Translations under genes and position numbers: made by a program
The notes under the pieces: model-generated
Databases searched by the model: none
The model's input: the letters and a program-made list of their open reading frames with translations, nothing else
What the model was told of the DNA's origin: nothing
Part shown: one piece after another, positions 1 through 8,805 of the stretch
Layout: each line of letters begins with the position of its first letter
Numbering within the stretch: the stretch's first letter is position 1
Assembly: GCF_019880555.1 (NCBI RefSeq)
Contig: NZ_JAINVU010000003.1
Location: forward strand, 1-64,000
Source of the DNA: Hephaestia mangrovi
Lineage (GTDB): Bacteria > Pseudomonadota > Alphaproteobacteria > Sphingomonadales > Sphingomonadaceae
Length of the DNA: 64,000 bases
Direction: 5' to 3'

Positions 1-74
1 CGCTCGTGATCGAAAACCATCCGCACCGCACGATCGCGGACCTCCGGCGCAAACTTGTTCGTCGTCTTGCTCAT
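1..74 (-). CDS. IS3-family transposase OrfA, N-terminal fragment (partial)
   Basis: The minus strand from 74 reads MSKTTNKFAPEVRDRAVRM and continues off the window after about 24 residues. This is the characteristic start of the small helix-turn-helix OrfA of IS3-family elements, which binds the inverted repeats and is joined to the OrfB integrase by frameshifting. The ATG lies about 53 bases inside the element terminus, as expected. Whether the copy is intact cannot be judged from this window. Confidence 0.75.
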   Translation of the reverse strand, partial: MSKTTNKFAPEVRDRAVRMVFDHE

Positions 75-127
75 ACAGGCTCCACCTTCTCAGGAGTTGG
101 AGCCTCCGGCAAACCCGGCGCGGTTCA
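1..127 (-). mobile_element. End of an IS3-family insertion sequence (cut by window edge)
   Basis: Read on the minus strand, the terminus begins TGAACCGCGCCGGG at 127, the usual style of an IS3-group inverted repeat. It is followed by a short leader and by the start codon of a transposase OrfA at 74. Only this end is inside the window, so length, second inverted repeat and target duplication cannot be seen. Family assignment rests on the terminus plus the OrfA N-terminus. Confidence 0.75.
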
Positions 128-225
128 AGAAAGCTGTTTACGCGCGTCTCAAGGCTGCCAGCGGGCTTCGCCTCAGCCGCGAGCGCAAGGAGGTCAATGT
201 AAAGGCGCTCGGTGGCCATGTTTAA
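127..225 (+). pseudogene. Possible 3-prime remnant of a gene interrupted by the IS
   Basis: Directly outside the IS terminus one frame stays open for 32 codons and ends in TAA at 223-225. The residues (KKAVYARLKAASGLRLSRE, continuing to LGGHV) have a plausible basic, helical composition. It has no start codon of its own, so it could be the tail of a gene split by the insertion. I do not recognise the family, and a chance open stretch is possible. Confidence 0.25.
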
Positions 226-684
226 ACATACTGCGATGCGGGTCCGAGGCCAACGATGAGCGGCAATACGGTCCTCGCTCACGTCGCGAAATAGATGAAC
301 GAGGGGTCACGTTCGAGAGGCGTGCGTAGGCACGTGAGGTCTTGGCTTCTCGATCACCTGCCGGAACGAACGTCCGCTTTCCACTCTAGCTATGTCAAAG
401 CTGCCAGTCAGCTCACGGCCCAGCTTCAGTCGTAACGCGACGCTGCGCGGCTACGCGCTCAACGTCGGCTTTTGACAATAGCTGGCGTTCGATTTGCGGG
501 CGGGAATGAAGGGCTCGTACCGCGTCCGGTCGGCCTGCTTCGCCGAATGATCCACGCGAATCATAGAGCCTTTTGAGAGGGGCGCGTCGAACACTTTCAT
601 TGATGGCGTCCGCCAAAGTCCGCCAAAAGATATTTGACGGATATTTGACCATTTCCGTCAATGGCCCTCTAAGCCATTGAAATA
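226..684. other. Non-coding stretch next to tRNA-Arg 3-prime end, with short tandem repeats
   Basis: No convincing gene is seen here. Close to the tRNA 3-prime end are two pairs of short tandem direct repeats: GTCCGCCAAA at 608-617 and 618-627, and GATATTTGAC at 629-638 and 640-649. Repeats of this kind beside a tRNA 3-prime end resemble arm-type sites of a tRNA-targeting integrase, but no integrase gene is present. Open frames here, including one on the minus strand at about 413-661, lack a ribosome site and recognisable motifs. Confidence 0.4.
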
Positions 685-761
<77 letters not shown>

Positions 762-808
762 CGGCCGGGCACGCGCCTAGCAAAGCCGGGCGCGGCACGC
801 CAGCGGTT

Positions 809-1456
809 TCATTTGGCCTTCGGCGCGGGCGTCTTGGGCTTGTAGGCGCACAGGTCGGCGACCGGGCAGCGCCAGCATTCGGGGCGGCGCGCCTTGCAGA
901 TATAGCGGCCGTGCAGGATCAGCCAATGATGTGCATGCAGGCGGAAGGGTTGCGGGACGACCTTCTCCAGTTTCTTCTCCACCGCAAGCGGCGTCTTGCC
1001 GGGGGCCAGGCCGGTGCGGTTGGACACGCGGAAGATGTGCGTATCGACCGCGAAGGTCTCGGCGCCGAACGCGACGTTCATCACCACGTTGGCGGTCTTG
1101 CGGCCGACGCCCGGCAGCTTCTCCAGCGCATCGCGGTTCGCCGGCACCTTGCCGCCATGGTCCGCGATCAGCGCCCGCGACAGCGCAATGACGTTCTTCG
1201 CCTTGGTGTTGAACAGGCCGATCGTCTTGATGTGCCGCTTCAACCCTTCCTCGCCGAGCGCGAGCATCTTTTCCGGCGTATCGACCTGCTGGAACAGCGC
1301 CCGCGTCGCCTTGTTCACGCCGGCATCAGTCGCCTGGGCGGACAGCACCACGGCGACGAGCAAGGTATAGTCGTTGACCGATTCGAGCTCGGTTTCGGGA
1401 TGCGGATTGTCTTCGGCGAGCCGCGAGAAGAAAGCGACGATATCGGCCTTCTTCAC
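809..1456 (-). CDS. nth: Endonuclease III
   Basis: DNA glycosylase/AP lyase that removes oxidised pyrimidines in base excision repair. The 215-residue product has the helix-hairpin-helix LPGVGRKTA with catalytic Lys120, catalytic Asp138 in VDTH, and the C-terminal 4Fe-4S ligands Cys187, 194, 197 and 203 (C-X6-C-X2-C-X5-C). These are the same residue numbers as in the E. coli enzyme. The start is a GTG at 1456 that overlaps the dapB stop as GTGA; in-frame codons further upstream lie inside dapB. It is the last gene of the chorismate mutase-dapB-nth operon, so translation is probably coupled to dapB. Confidence 0.96.
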   Translation of the reverse strand: MKKADIVAFFSRLAEDNPHPETELESVNDYTLLVAVVLSAQATDAGVNKATRALFQQVDTPEKMLALGEEGLKRHIKTIGLFNTKAKNVIALSRALIADHGGKVPANRDALEKLPGVGRKTANVVMNVAFGAETFAVDTHIFRVSNRTGLAPGKTPLAVEKKLEKVVPQPFRLHAHHWLILHGRYICKARRPECWRCPVADLCAYKPKTPAPKAK

Positions 1457-2190
1457 AAATCCAGCACCTCGGCCATCGTATAGCGCCCAGCTGGCTTGCC
1501 ACGTAGCCACAGCGCCGCCCGGATCGCACCGCGGGCGAATATTTCCCGGCTCTCGGCGCGGTGGCCGAGTTCGAGCCGCTCGCCATCGCCGGCGAAGACG
1601 ACCTGATGATCGCCCGCGACGCTGCCGCCGCGCAGGCTGGCGAAGCCGATCGTGCCCTCGATGCGTCGCCCGGTCAGGCCGGCGCGGCCGACGACGCTGT
1701 CGTTGGCCAGTTCCTCGCCACGGCCGGCAGCAGCCGCTTCGCCGAGCAGCAGCGCGGTGCCCGACGGCGCATCGACCTTTTCGCGGTGATGCATTTCGAC
1801 GATCTCGATGTCCCAATCGGTGCCCAGCCGGGATGCGGCTTCGCAAACCAGCGCCGCGAGCAGCGTGACACCGAGCGACGTGTTGCCGGTCTGCAGCACT
1901 GCGATCTCGGCAGCGGCCTGATCGATCAGGTCGTGATGGGCGCCGGTCAGGCCGGTCGTGCCGACGACGATCGGTGTGCACGCCCCGCGCGCCGCCGCGA
2001 GATTGGTGGCCAAAGCCCCCGGAGCGGAAAAATCGACCAGCACGTCGGCGTCACGCGCCAGGGGCGCGGGATCGTCCCCGGCATCGGCGCCGCCGGCGAG
2101 ACGGACGCCGAATGCCGGCAGCAGGGCAGCAATCGTCCGCCCCATGCGCCCGGCACTGCCGTAGATGCCGATCGCGGGGTCAGCGCTCAT
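1453..2190 (-). CDS. dapB: 4-hydroxy-tetrahydrodipicolinate reductase
   Basis: Reduces the DapA product with NAD(P)H in the lysine/diaminopimelate pathway, in the cytoplasm. The 245-residue protein has an N-terminal Rossmann motif (IGIYGSAGRMG, residues 7-17), the substrate-binding and catalytic block EMHHREKVDAPSGTA (about 132-145) and a typical C-terminal VVFAGDGERLELGHRAESR stretch. The length matches the family (about 240-270). It overlaps the upstream chorismate mutase gene by 11 bases and the downstream nth start, so the three form one compact operon. Confidence 0.96.
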   Translation of the reverse strand: MSADPAIGIYGSAGRMGRTIAALLPAFGVRLAGGADAGDDPAPLARDADVLVDFSAPGALATNLAAARGACTPIVVGTTGLTGAHHDLIDQAAAEIAVLQTGNTSLGVTLLAALVCEAASRLGTDWDIEIVEMHHREKVDAPSGTALLLGEAAAAGRGEELANDSVVGRAGLTGRRIEGTIGFASLRGGSVAGDHQVVFAGDGERLELGHRAESREIFARGAIRAALWLRGKPAGRYTMAEVLDL

Positions 2191-2464
2191 CGCGCAGCCT
2201 TTCGTGATGGCGGATCACCTCGTCGATGACAAAGCGCAGGAATTTTTCCGAAAACTCGGGATCGAGATCGGCATCGTGAGCGAGCTGCCGCAGCCGCGCG
2301 ATCTGACGGTCCTCGCGCCCCGGATCGGCGGGCGGCATCCCGGTTTCCGCCTTGTAGCGGCCGACCGCCTGGGTGATCTTGAAACGCTCGGCGAGCATGA
2401 AAACCAGCGCGGCGTCGATATTGTCGATGCTCTGGCGGTAACGGCTGAGCGTATCGTCGGGCAT
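2180..2464 (-). CDS. Chorismate mutase (AroQ class)
   Basis: A small all-helical chorismate mutase, converting chorismate to prephenate for phenylalanine and tyrosine synthesis. The 94-residue product has the order typical of the monofunctional AroQ fold: R-x2-ID-x-ID near the N-terminus (YRQSIDNIDAALVFMLAERF), then VGRYKAETGMP and a C-terminal IDEVIRHHERLR helix. The ATG at 2464 is preceded by an AAAGGAAG ribosome site; longer in-frame starts upstream run into the divergent promoter region. It heads the operon with dapB and nth and is divergent from the polyprenyl synthase at 2644. Confidence 0.9.
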   Translation of the reverse strand: MPDDTLSRYRQSIDNIDAALVFMLAERFKITQAVGRYKAETGMPPADPGREDRQIARLRQLAHDADLDPEFSEKFLRFVIDEVIRHHERLRDER

Positions 2465-2643
2465 TTTCTTCCTTTCACGGCCGCGGCCCGTTCCCCACCC
2501 GACCACCCATGAGGATAATCGTATCGGGTGGCCGGCGAGGTGCGGGCTGGTGCCGCCCTCGGGCGCCTTTTGCGCGGGCAGACCGACCCACGCAACCCTT
2601 CGCGTCTTGCGTTTGTCGGATAATGGCGCCACATCGCGCCGCG

Positions 2644-3657
2644 ATGACCGCGACCATCCATCGCCTGCCGACGCCGCACGCGCCCTCGCTCGAGCCGATG
2701 ATGACGCTCGCCGCTGCCGACATGAACGCGGTGAATACCGTGATCCTCGATCGGATGCAGTCGCAAATCCCGTTGATCCCGGAGCTTGCCGGCCATTTGA
2801 TCGCCGGCGGCGGCAAGCGGATGCGGCCGATGCTGACGCTCGCCAGCGCGAAGCTGCTCGGCTATCCCGGCACGCGCCACCATCGCCTCGCCGCGGCGGT
2901 AGAATTCATCCACACCGCGACGCTGCTGCACGACGATGTCGTCGACGGGTCGGATCTCCGGCGCGGCAAGCGCACCGCCAATATCATCTGGGGCAACCCG
3001 GCCAGCGTGCTGGTCGGCGATTTCCTGTTCTCGAAAAGCTTCGAGCTGATGGTCGAGGACGGCAGCCTGAAGGTGCTCAAGATCCTGTCGGGCGCCAGCG
3101 CGATCATCGCCGAGGGCGAGGTCAACCAGCTCACCGCCGCGCGGCGCATCGATCTCGGCGAGGAACGCTATCTCGACATCATCGGCGCCAAGACGGCGGC
3201 GCTGTTCGCCGCGGCCTGCCGGATCGCCGCCGTGGTCGCGGAGCGGCCCGATAGCGAGGAGGAGGCGCTCGACGCGTACGGCCGCAACCTCGGCATCGCA
3301 TTCCAGCTGGTCGATGACGCGATCGACTATGTGTCGGACGCCGGCACGATGGGCAAGGACGCCGGCGACGACTTCCGCGAAGGCAAGATGACGCTTCCCG
3401 TCATCTTGGCTTATGCACGCGGTGATGAGGATGCCCGCGCGTTCTGGAAACAGGCGATCGCCGGACATCGCGCGAGCGACGAGGATTTCGCCCATGCGAT
3501 CGAGCTGGTCCGCGCCACGCGCGCCGTCGAGGACACGCTGGCACGGGCGCGCCATTATGGCCAGCGGGCGATTGATGCGCTCGGCATCTTCTCCGGCGGG
3601 CCGGCGAAGGATGCAATGATCGAAGCCGTCGAGTTCGCGGTAGCACGCGCGTATTGA
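2644..3657 (+). CDS. ispB: Trans-polyprenyl diphosphate synthase (ubiquinone side chain)
   Basis: Elongates farnesyl diphosphate with isopentenyl diphosphate to the long prenyl chain of ubiquinone. Over 337 residues it shows GGGKRMRP (about 55-62), the first aspartate-rich motif DDVVD (97-101) and the second DDAID (224-228), with small residues before the first motif consistent with a long-chain product. Sphingomonads make Q-10, so the product is probably decaprenyl diphosphate; that part is inference. ATG 2644 was chosen over nearby upstream in-frame starts because family proteins begin close to this point. Confidence 0.93.
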   Translation: MTATIHRLPTPHAPSLEPMMTLAAADMNAVNTVILDRMQSQIPLIPELAGHLIAGGGKRMRPMLTLASAKLLGYPGTRHHRLAAAVEFIHTATLLHDDVVDGSDLRRGKRTANIIWGNPASVLVGDFLFSKSFELMVEDGSLKVLKILSGASAIIAEGEVNQLTAARRIDLGEERYLDIIGAKTAALFAAACRIAAVVAERPDSEEEALDAYGRNLGIAFQLVDDAIDYVSDAGTMGKDAGDDFREGKMTLPVILAYARGDEDARAFWKQAIAGHRASDEDFAHAIELVRATRAVEDTLARARHYGQRAIDALGIFSGGPAKDAMIEAVEFAVARAY

Positions 3658-3763
3658 ACGTCGCACCGGCGACGGCCCTGCCCGGATCGCTTCCCTAATG
3701 GCCGACGCATTACCGAGGGATCGCGCCTCGCACTCATCACGCGTGCAGCCGACGTCTTGATTT

Positions 3764-3783
3764 AATTAGTTAGCAATCTAATT
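3764..3783 (+). promoter_or_regulatory. Probable MarR-type operator
   Basis: AT-rich inverted repeat AATTAG-N8-CTAATT lies just before the marR start codon, in otherwise GC-rich DNA. MarR-family proteins commonly bind 16-20 bp palindromes of this kind over their own promoter. Its position, ending 7 bases before the ATG, suggests autorepression of the whole efflux operon. A TTG at 3782 lies inside the palindrome, which argues against it as the start codon. Confidence 0.6.
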
Positions 3784-3790
3784 GAATCCC

Positions 3791-4243
3791 ATGCCCTCGC
3801 GTCGTGAATTGGAGTTTGCCCTGGCAAATAGCGTGCGCCCGTTGGCGGCTGCATGGCACCGGCTGGCGGATGGAGCGCTGGCGTCGCTCGAAATCTCCAA
3901 TTCGCAAGGCTGGGCGCTGGTCCATCTCGCCCGGCTCGGCCCGACCACACGCCAGGCCGATCTGGCGCAAGCGATCGGCATCACCGAAGCATCGCTGGTC
4001 CGCACCCTGCATCAGCTCGAACATGCCGGTTTCGTCACGCGCCAGCCCGATCGTGACGATCGGCGGACCAATCGGCTGATGCTCACCGAATCGGGCGCGG
4101 CGATCGCGGCCGGGATCGACGAGCGCCTGATCGCGCTGCGCGCCTATCTGCTCGAGGGAGTCACCGACGAGGATATCACGGTGACCACGCGCACGCTCGA
4201 TCTGGTTGCGCGGCGGATTGCCGAATGGCGTGGCCTGCCATGA
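3791..4243 (+). CDS. MarR-family transcriptional regulator
   Basis: Winged-helix regulator of 150 residues. The central region shows the expected helix-turn-helix and wing: TTRQADLAQAIGITEASLVRTL followed by LEHAGFVTRQPDRDDRRTN, the D-x-R-D-x-R wing signature of MarR proteins. Its stop overlaps the start of the FUSC gene (ATGA), so it is the first gene of the efflux operon and probably represses it until a phenolic or lipophilic ligand binds. The AT-rich palindrome directly upstream is the likely operator. ATG 3791 is preferred to TTG 3782. Confidence 0.9.
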   Translation: MPSRRELEFALANSVRPLAAAWHRLADGALASLEISNSQGWALVHLARLGPTTRQADLAQAIGITEASLVRTLHQLEHAGFVTRQPDRDDRRTNRLMLTESGAAIAAGIDERLIALRAYLLEGVTDEDITVTTRTLDLVARRIAEWRGLP

Positions 4244-6288
4244 CGTCGCGGTTCGGGATCGATGCCGCGATCTTCTCGATCAAGGCCTATTTGGCGGCGA
4301 TGCTCGCCCTGTATCTTGCGCTGTCGATCGGGCTGCAACGGCCTTATTGGGCGTTCCTGACCTCGTATATCGTCGCGCAACCGCTCGCGGGGGCCGTGGT
4401 CTCCAAGGCGATGTTCCGGGTGATCGGCACGTTCGTCGGCGCTGCCGCCGCAGTGGTGATGGTGCCCGCGCTCGACAATGCGCCCGAGTTGCTGACGCTG
4501 GCGATCGGCCTGTGGCTGGGCCTGTGCGTCTTCATCTCACTGCTCGACCGAACGCCGCGCGCGTATATGTTCGTCCTTGCCGGATACAGCGCCATCCTGA
4601 TCGCGCTGCCCAGCGTCGAGGCGCCGGGCACGATCTTCACCGTCGCAACGCTGCGCGTGCAGGAAATCACCCTGGGCATCCTGTGCGGCAGCCTGGTCCA
4701 TGCCGTGATCCTGCCGCGGTCGATCGCTGAATTCCTGCTCAACCGCGTCGCAGTGATCGTGCGCGATGCCGAGCGATGGTCACGCGATTCGCTCGAGCTG
4801 GAGCCCGATGCCGCGGTCGACGTCGAACGCCGCCGCCTCGCGCAGGATATCACCGAGCTGCATCAGCTTTCGATCCACTTGCCATTCGAGACGAGCCGGA
4901 TCGCGCCGCGTGTCCGCACCGTACGCGCGCTACAGGACCAATTGTCGCTGCTGATGCCGCTCGGCGCCGCGGTCGCCGATCGGGTCGCGCAACTCCGCGG
5001 CGCCGGCGGTGTGCCTCCGGCGTTCAAGACGCTACTTGCCGATACGCGTGCCTGGCTTGATGCGCTCGGCCACACGGGCCGTGCGGCGCGCGAAGACGAA
5101 GCGATCGCCTTGCAGGCGCGTTGTGCGGCACTGGAGCCCGCCGTCGCCGAAGGCAGCAGCTGGCGCGATCTGCTGATGCTCAGCCTCGCCGCACGCCTCT
5201 CGGCACTGATCGCCGCGCACCGCGATTGCCGCGATCTTTCCGAGCAGCTCTCGACGCTCGACCGCCGCCCCGTCTCCCCTCGCGTCGCCGAGCTCCTCGA
5301 AGGGCGCCGCGACCGCGAATTGCATCGCGATGTCGCCGGCGCCTTGCGCGGCGCGACGGGCGCGTTCCTCACGATCGTCGTCGGCTCCGCGCTGTGGATC
5401 GCCAGCGGCTGGCAAGACGGATCGACCGCGGTGATGCTCGCCGGCGTGTTCCTTGCGCTGTTCTCGGCGAGCGACGATCCGCTGGTGCCCCTGCGCGCGT
5501 TCTTCTTCGGCACGCTCATCGCGACGCTGCTCGGCGCGATCTACGGCTATGCGATCATGCCGCGGCTCGATGGCTTCGCGCAATTCGCCGCGGCCTACGC
5601 TCCACCGCTGCTGATCCTCGGTACGTTGATGCATTCGCCGCGCTGGTCGGGAATAGCGCTGCCGACCTTGCTCGGCCTCGGCAGTCCGCTGCTGATCGCG
5701 GACCGTTACATCAGCGACTTCCAGTCGTTCATCAACGGCGCCGTCGCGCAGCTCGTCGGCGTCGCCTTCGCGATCGTCATGGCACGGTTGCTCCAGTCGG
5801 CCGGCGTCAGCGGCGCGATCCGGCGAACGATTCGCGCCGGCTGGATCGACATCGCCGAGCGCAGCACGCTGATGGTGCCGGTCGATCTGCGCGGATGGAT
5901 CAATCGCATGCTAGATCGCGTCGCGCTGCTGGCACCGCGGTTGGCGGTGAGCGGCAGAGCCCCCGGCACGCCGCTTTACGATGCGCTGCGCGACCTGCGC
6001 ACCGGGGTGGCGATCGGCGAGTTGCGCCAATTGCGCCTTGATCTGCCGCCTGATCGCGGCGAACCCCTGCGCCATGTGTTGACCGGTGCCGGCGCCTATT
6101 ATCGCTCGCTCGATCCCGATGCGCCCGCCCCCGCCGGCCCCGGCCTGCTCGCGGAGATCGATGCCGCGATCCATGCCTTTGCACGAGACGGCGATGCCGC
6201 CGTTCGCCGCGCCGCGGCGCTCGCGCTGGTCAGCCTCCGCCGCAATCTCTATCCTGACGCCGATCCGGCAGCGGAGGCGCGCGCATGA
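4240..6288 (+). CDS. FUSC-family inner-membrane efflux component (AaeB-like)
   Basis: Large inner-membrane protein (682 residues) of the fusaric acid resistance/aromatic acid exporter family. It has two blocks of membrane helices: an N-terminal block at about residues 15-165 (SIKAYLAAMLALYLALSIG onward) and a second at about 370-530, separated and followed by soluble regions. This is the usual FUSC architecture. It works with the DUF1656 protein, HlyD adaptor and outer-membrane factor encoded next, with ATGA-type overlaps throughout. The substrate is probably an aromatic carboxylic acid or similar toxic compound, inferred from family only. Confidence 0.9.
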   Translation: MTSRFGIDAAIFSIKAYLAAMLALYLALSIGLQRPYWAFLTSYIVAQPLAGAVVSKAMFRVIGTFVGAAAAVVMVPALDNAPELLTLAIGLWLGLCVFISLLDRTPRAYMFVLAGYSAILIALPSVEAPGTIFTVATLRVQEITLGILCGSLVHAVILPRSIAEFLLNRVAVIVRDAERWSRDSLELEPDAAVDVERRRLAQDITELHQLSIHLPFETSRIAPRVRTVRALQDQLSLLMPLGAAVADRVAQLRGAGGVPPAFKTLLADTRAWLDALGHTGRAAREDEAIALQARCAALEPAVAEGSSWRDLLMLSLAARLSALIAAHRDCRDLSEQLSTLDRRPVSPRVAELLEGRRDRELHRDVAGALRGATGAFLTIVVGSALWIASGWQDGSTAVMLAGVFLALFSASDDPLVPLRAFFFGTLIATLLGAIYGYAIMPRLDGFAQFAAAYAPPLLILGTLMHSPRWSGIALPTLLGLGSPLLIADRYISDFQSFINGAVAQLVGVAFAIVMARLLQSAGVSGAIRRTIRAGWIDIAERSTLMVPVDLRGWINRMLDRVALLAPRLAVSGRAPGTPLYDALRDLRTGVAIGELRQLRLDLPPDRGEPLRHVLTGAGAYYRSLDPDAPAPAGPGLLAEIDAAIHAFARDGDAAVRRAAALALVSLRRNLYPDADPAAEARA

Positions 6289-6500
6289 CCGGCGAAATCG
6301 CGATCTACGGCGTATTCGTGCCGACGCTGCTGATCCTCGGCATCGCCGCGTCGCTCGTCACGATGGCGCTGATGCGCCTGTTCAACCTCGTCGGCGTATA
6401 CCGCCTCTTCGCCTATCGGGCGCTTGTCGACCTGTGCCTTTTCATCCTGGTGCTGGGCTTTTTCGCCTGGCTTTCCCCCATCATCGGCTTTCACCAATGA
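6285..6500 (+). CDS. DUF1656 small membrane protein (AaeX-like)
   Basis: A 71-residue protein with two hydrophobic segments (about 8-30 and 48-66) and the conserved pattern EIAIYGVFVPTLL near the N-terminus. DUF1656/AaeX proteins are almost always encoded between a FUSC permease and a HlyD adaptor, as here. Its exact role in the pump is not known. It overlaps both neighbours by four bases or fewer. Confidence 0.9.
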   Translation: MTGEIAIYGVFVPTLLILGIAASLVTMALMRLFNLVGVYRLFAYRALVDLCLFILVLGFFAWLSPIIGFHQ

Positions 6501-7381
6501 ATCGCATCCTCACCCAGATCGGCCGCAGCGCCGCGACCATCCTGATCGTGATCCTCGCCGCGCTCGTCGCGATATGGCTGTGGCACCATTACGAGCGCAG
6601 CCCGTGGACGCGCGACGGCCGCGTCCGCGCTGACGTCGTGCGCGTGACCCCGGATATCGGCGGCCTCGTCACCGAGGTCGACGTGCACGACAATCAGCCG
6701 GTGGAGGCGGGGCAGATGTTGTTCGTGATCGACAAGCCGCGTTATTCGCTCGCCGTCGCGCAAGCGGAAGCGACCGTCGCCAGCGCGCGTGCCACGCTCG
6801 CCCAGGCGCAGCGCACGGTGAAGCGTGACCTCGCGTTGGGCGATCTCGTCGCCACCGAGACGCACGAGCAGAACGTCGCCGCCGTCGCCACGGCGCGCGC
6901 CGCGCTCGACGAGGCGCTGACCGCGCTTGACGGCGCCCGACTCAATCTCGCGCGGACGCAGGTCAAGGCGTCGGTCAACGGCGTCGTCACCAACCTCGAT
7001 CTGCATCCGGGGGATTATGTCGCCGCCGGGCAGCAGGCGATGGCGCTGCTCGATACCGACAGCCTGCGCGTCGAGGGCTATTTCGAGGAAACCAAATTGC
7101 CGCTGATCCGCATCGGTGCGCCCGCCACGGTGCGGCTGATGGGCGATTCGCGCCCGCTCTACGGCCGCGTCGAAAGCATCGCCGCCGGCATCAACGATAC
7201 GACACGGAGCAATTCGGGCAATCTCCTGCCCAGCGTCGACGCCACCTTCACCTGGGTTCGCCTCGCACAGCGTATTCCCGTGCGGATCAAATTGACCCGC
7301 ATCCCCAAGGGCATCCGCCTCGTATCCGGCCGCACCGCGACAGTGACGATCCAGCCCGAGCGCGCCGGGAAAGCGCAGTGA
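6497..7381 (+). CDS. HlyD-family periplasmic adaptor (AaeA/EmrA-like)
   Basis: Membrane fusion protein of 294 residues that bridges the FUSC inner-membrane component to an outer-membrane channel. It has one N-terminal membrane anchor (about 12-30), a biotinyl-lipoyl-like half (VTPDIGGLVTEVDVHDNQPV), a coiled-coil hairpin rich in Ala and Glu (about 90-150), the second lipoyl half (VKASVNGVVTNLDLHPGDYV) and a beta-barrel domain. It starts within the DUF1656 stop (ATGA). Confidence 0.93.
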   Translation: MNRILTQIGRSAATILIVILAALVAIWLWHHYERSPWTRDGRVRADVVRVTPDIGGLVTEVDVHDNQPVEAGQMLFVIDKPRYSLAVAQAEATVASARATLAQAQRTVKRDLALGDLVATETHEQNVAAVATARAALDEALTALDGARLNLARTQVKASVNGVVTNLDLHPGDYVAAGQQAMALLDTDSLRVEGYFEETKLPLIRIGAPATVRLMGDSRPLYGRVESIAAGINDTTRSNSGNLLPSVDATFTWVRLAQRIPVRIKLTRIPKGIRLVSGRTATVTIQPERAGKAQ

Positions 7382-8781
7382 TGCAACGCCGTCTTGCTTC
7401 GCTCGCCGCGCTGGCGTTGCTTGCGGGCTGCGCCACCGCGGGGCCGGACTACCGCCCGTCAGAACATTCGGTGGCGACCGATCCCGCCGCGACCGGCGGC
7501 TTCGCCTCCGGCCATGATGCCGCCTTCGCCAATACCCCCCTGCCCGATCATTGGTGGCGCCTCTACAACGACCCGCGCCTTGATGCTCTGGTCGAGCAGG
7601 CACTCGCGGTGAATGCCGATCTGCGCGCCGCCGACGCCAACCTGCGCAAGGCCGATGCGATCGTTCGGGAAACCGCTGCCGGGCGCTCGCTGACGACCGG
7701 CCTATCGGGCGGCGCGACGCTCGCCCGGCCTTCGGGCACGGGCGAATCGTTGCCTGGCGTATTGAGCTACGATCTCGGCATCTCGCTGGGCTATCCGCTC
7801 GATCTGCGCGGCAAGATCCGCCGCGCGATCGAAGCGAGCCAGGCGAACCAAGAAGCGGTGAAAGCAGCACGCGACGCCATCCGCGTCAGCGTCGCGGCGG
7901 CGACCGCCAAGGCCTATGCCGACGTCTGCGGCGCGAATTACCGGCTCGCCGTCACGCACCGCATCGTCAAGCTGCAGCGCGAGACGCTCGATGCGACACA
8001 GCGGCTGCAGCGCGGCGGCCGTGGCACCGCGTTCGACGTCAGCCGCGCCCAGGCCGCGGTCGATGCCAGCGAGGCGACCCTCCCCGCCTTCACGGCCCAG
8101 CGCAAGAGCGCGCTCTACCTGTTGGCCACGTTGCTCGGCCGGCCACCGGCCGATTATCCCCTCGATGTCGAGCAATGCACAACGCTGCCGGTGCTCGGGC
8201 GTCCCATTCCGATCGGGGACGGCGCTGCGCTGATCCGGCGGCGCCCCGACATCCGCGAGGCGGAGCGGACCATCGCAGCCGACACCGCGCAGATCGGCGT
8301 CGCCACGGCCGATCTCTATCCGCAGATCAGCCTCGGCGGTTCGGCGGGAATATCGGGGCCCCTCAAGGATATCGGCGGCCCCTCCTCGTTCGGCTTCAGC
8401 CTCGGGCCGCTGATTAGCTGGAGCTTTCCCAACCGGCCGGTGGTGAAGGCGCGCATCGCGGAGGCGAACGCGCAAGTGGATGCCGATCTCGCCGGCTTCG
8501 ATTCAACCGTTCTTTCCGCGCTTCGCGAAACCGAGACCGCACTCGAAACCTACGCCCGCGATCGAGATCAGGCCGCAGCCCTGGGCCGTGCCCGCGACAG
8601 CGCCGCCTTGTCGGCACAGCAGGCAAGCAAGCTGTTCCGCTTTGGCCGAGGCGATTTCCTCTCCTTGCTCGAAGCGCAAAGCAGCCTCGCCCAGGCCGAA
8701 GCCACACACGCCGCCGCGCAGACCCAGCTCGTCGACGATCAGGTCGCGCTGTTCATGGCATTGGGCGGCGGCTGGCAATAG
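7381..8781 (+). CDS. Outer-membrane efflux lipoprotein, NodT/TolC family
   Basis: Outer-membrane channel of the tripartite pump. The 466-residue protein begins with a lipoprotein signal (LALLAGC, predicted lipidated Cys near residue 17) followed by the NodT-type start GPDYRPSE. It carries the two repeated outer-membrane-efflux domains, with signature stretches such as RPDIREAERTIAADTAQIGVATADLYPQ (split across about 280-320). The ATG shares a base with the adaptor stop (TGATG). A GTG one codon earlier is also possible. Confidence 0.93.
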   Translation: MQRRLASLAALALLAGCATAGPDYRPSEHSVATDPAATGGFASGHDAAFANTPLPDHWWRLYNDPRLDALVEQALAVNADLRAADANLRKADAIVRETAAGRSLTTGLSGGATLARPSGTGESLPGVLSYDLGISLGYPLDLRGKIRRAIEASQANQEAVKAARDAIRVSVAAATAKAYADVCGANYRLAVTHRIVKLQRETLDATQRLQRGGRGTAFDVSRAQAAVDASEATLPAFTAQRKSALYLLATLLGRPPADYPLDVEQCTTLPVLGRPIPIGDGAALIRRRPDIREAERTIAADTAQIGVATADLYPQISLGGSAGISGPLKDIGGPSSFGFSLGPLISWSFPNRPVVKARIAEANAQVDADLAGFDSTVLSALRETETALETYARDRDQAAALGRARDSAALSAQQASKLFRFGRGDFLSLLEAQSSLAQAEATHAAAQTQLVDDQVALFMALGGGWQ

Positions 8782-8805
8782 GGCCAATGCCCGACGGGCG
8801 CCTGC

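Noticed and set aside
413..661. Minus-strand 82-codon frame beside tRNA-Arg
   Set aside because: Non-ATG start, no ribosome site, contains the short tandem repeats and matches no family I know.
2215..3666. Long open frame on the minus strand opposite the polyprenyl synthase
   Set aside because: High-GC shadow of ispB; Arg-rich, no motifs, and the plus-strand frame has both aspartate-rich catalytic motifs.
3782..3790. TTG start for the MarR gene
   Set aside because: It falls inside the operator palindrome and has no ribosome site; ATG 3791 is a better start.
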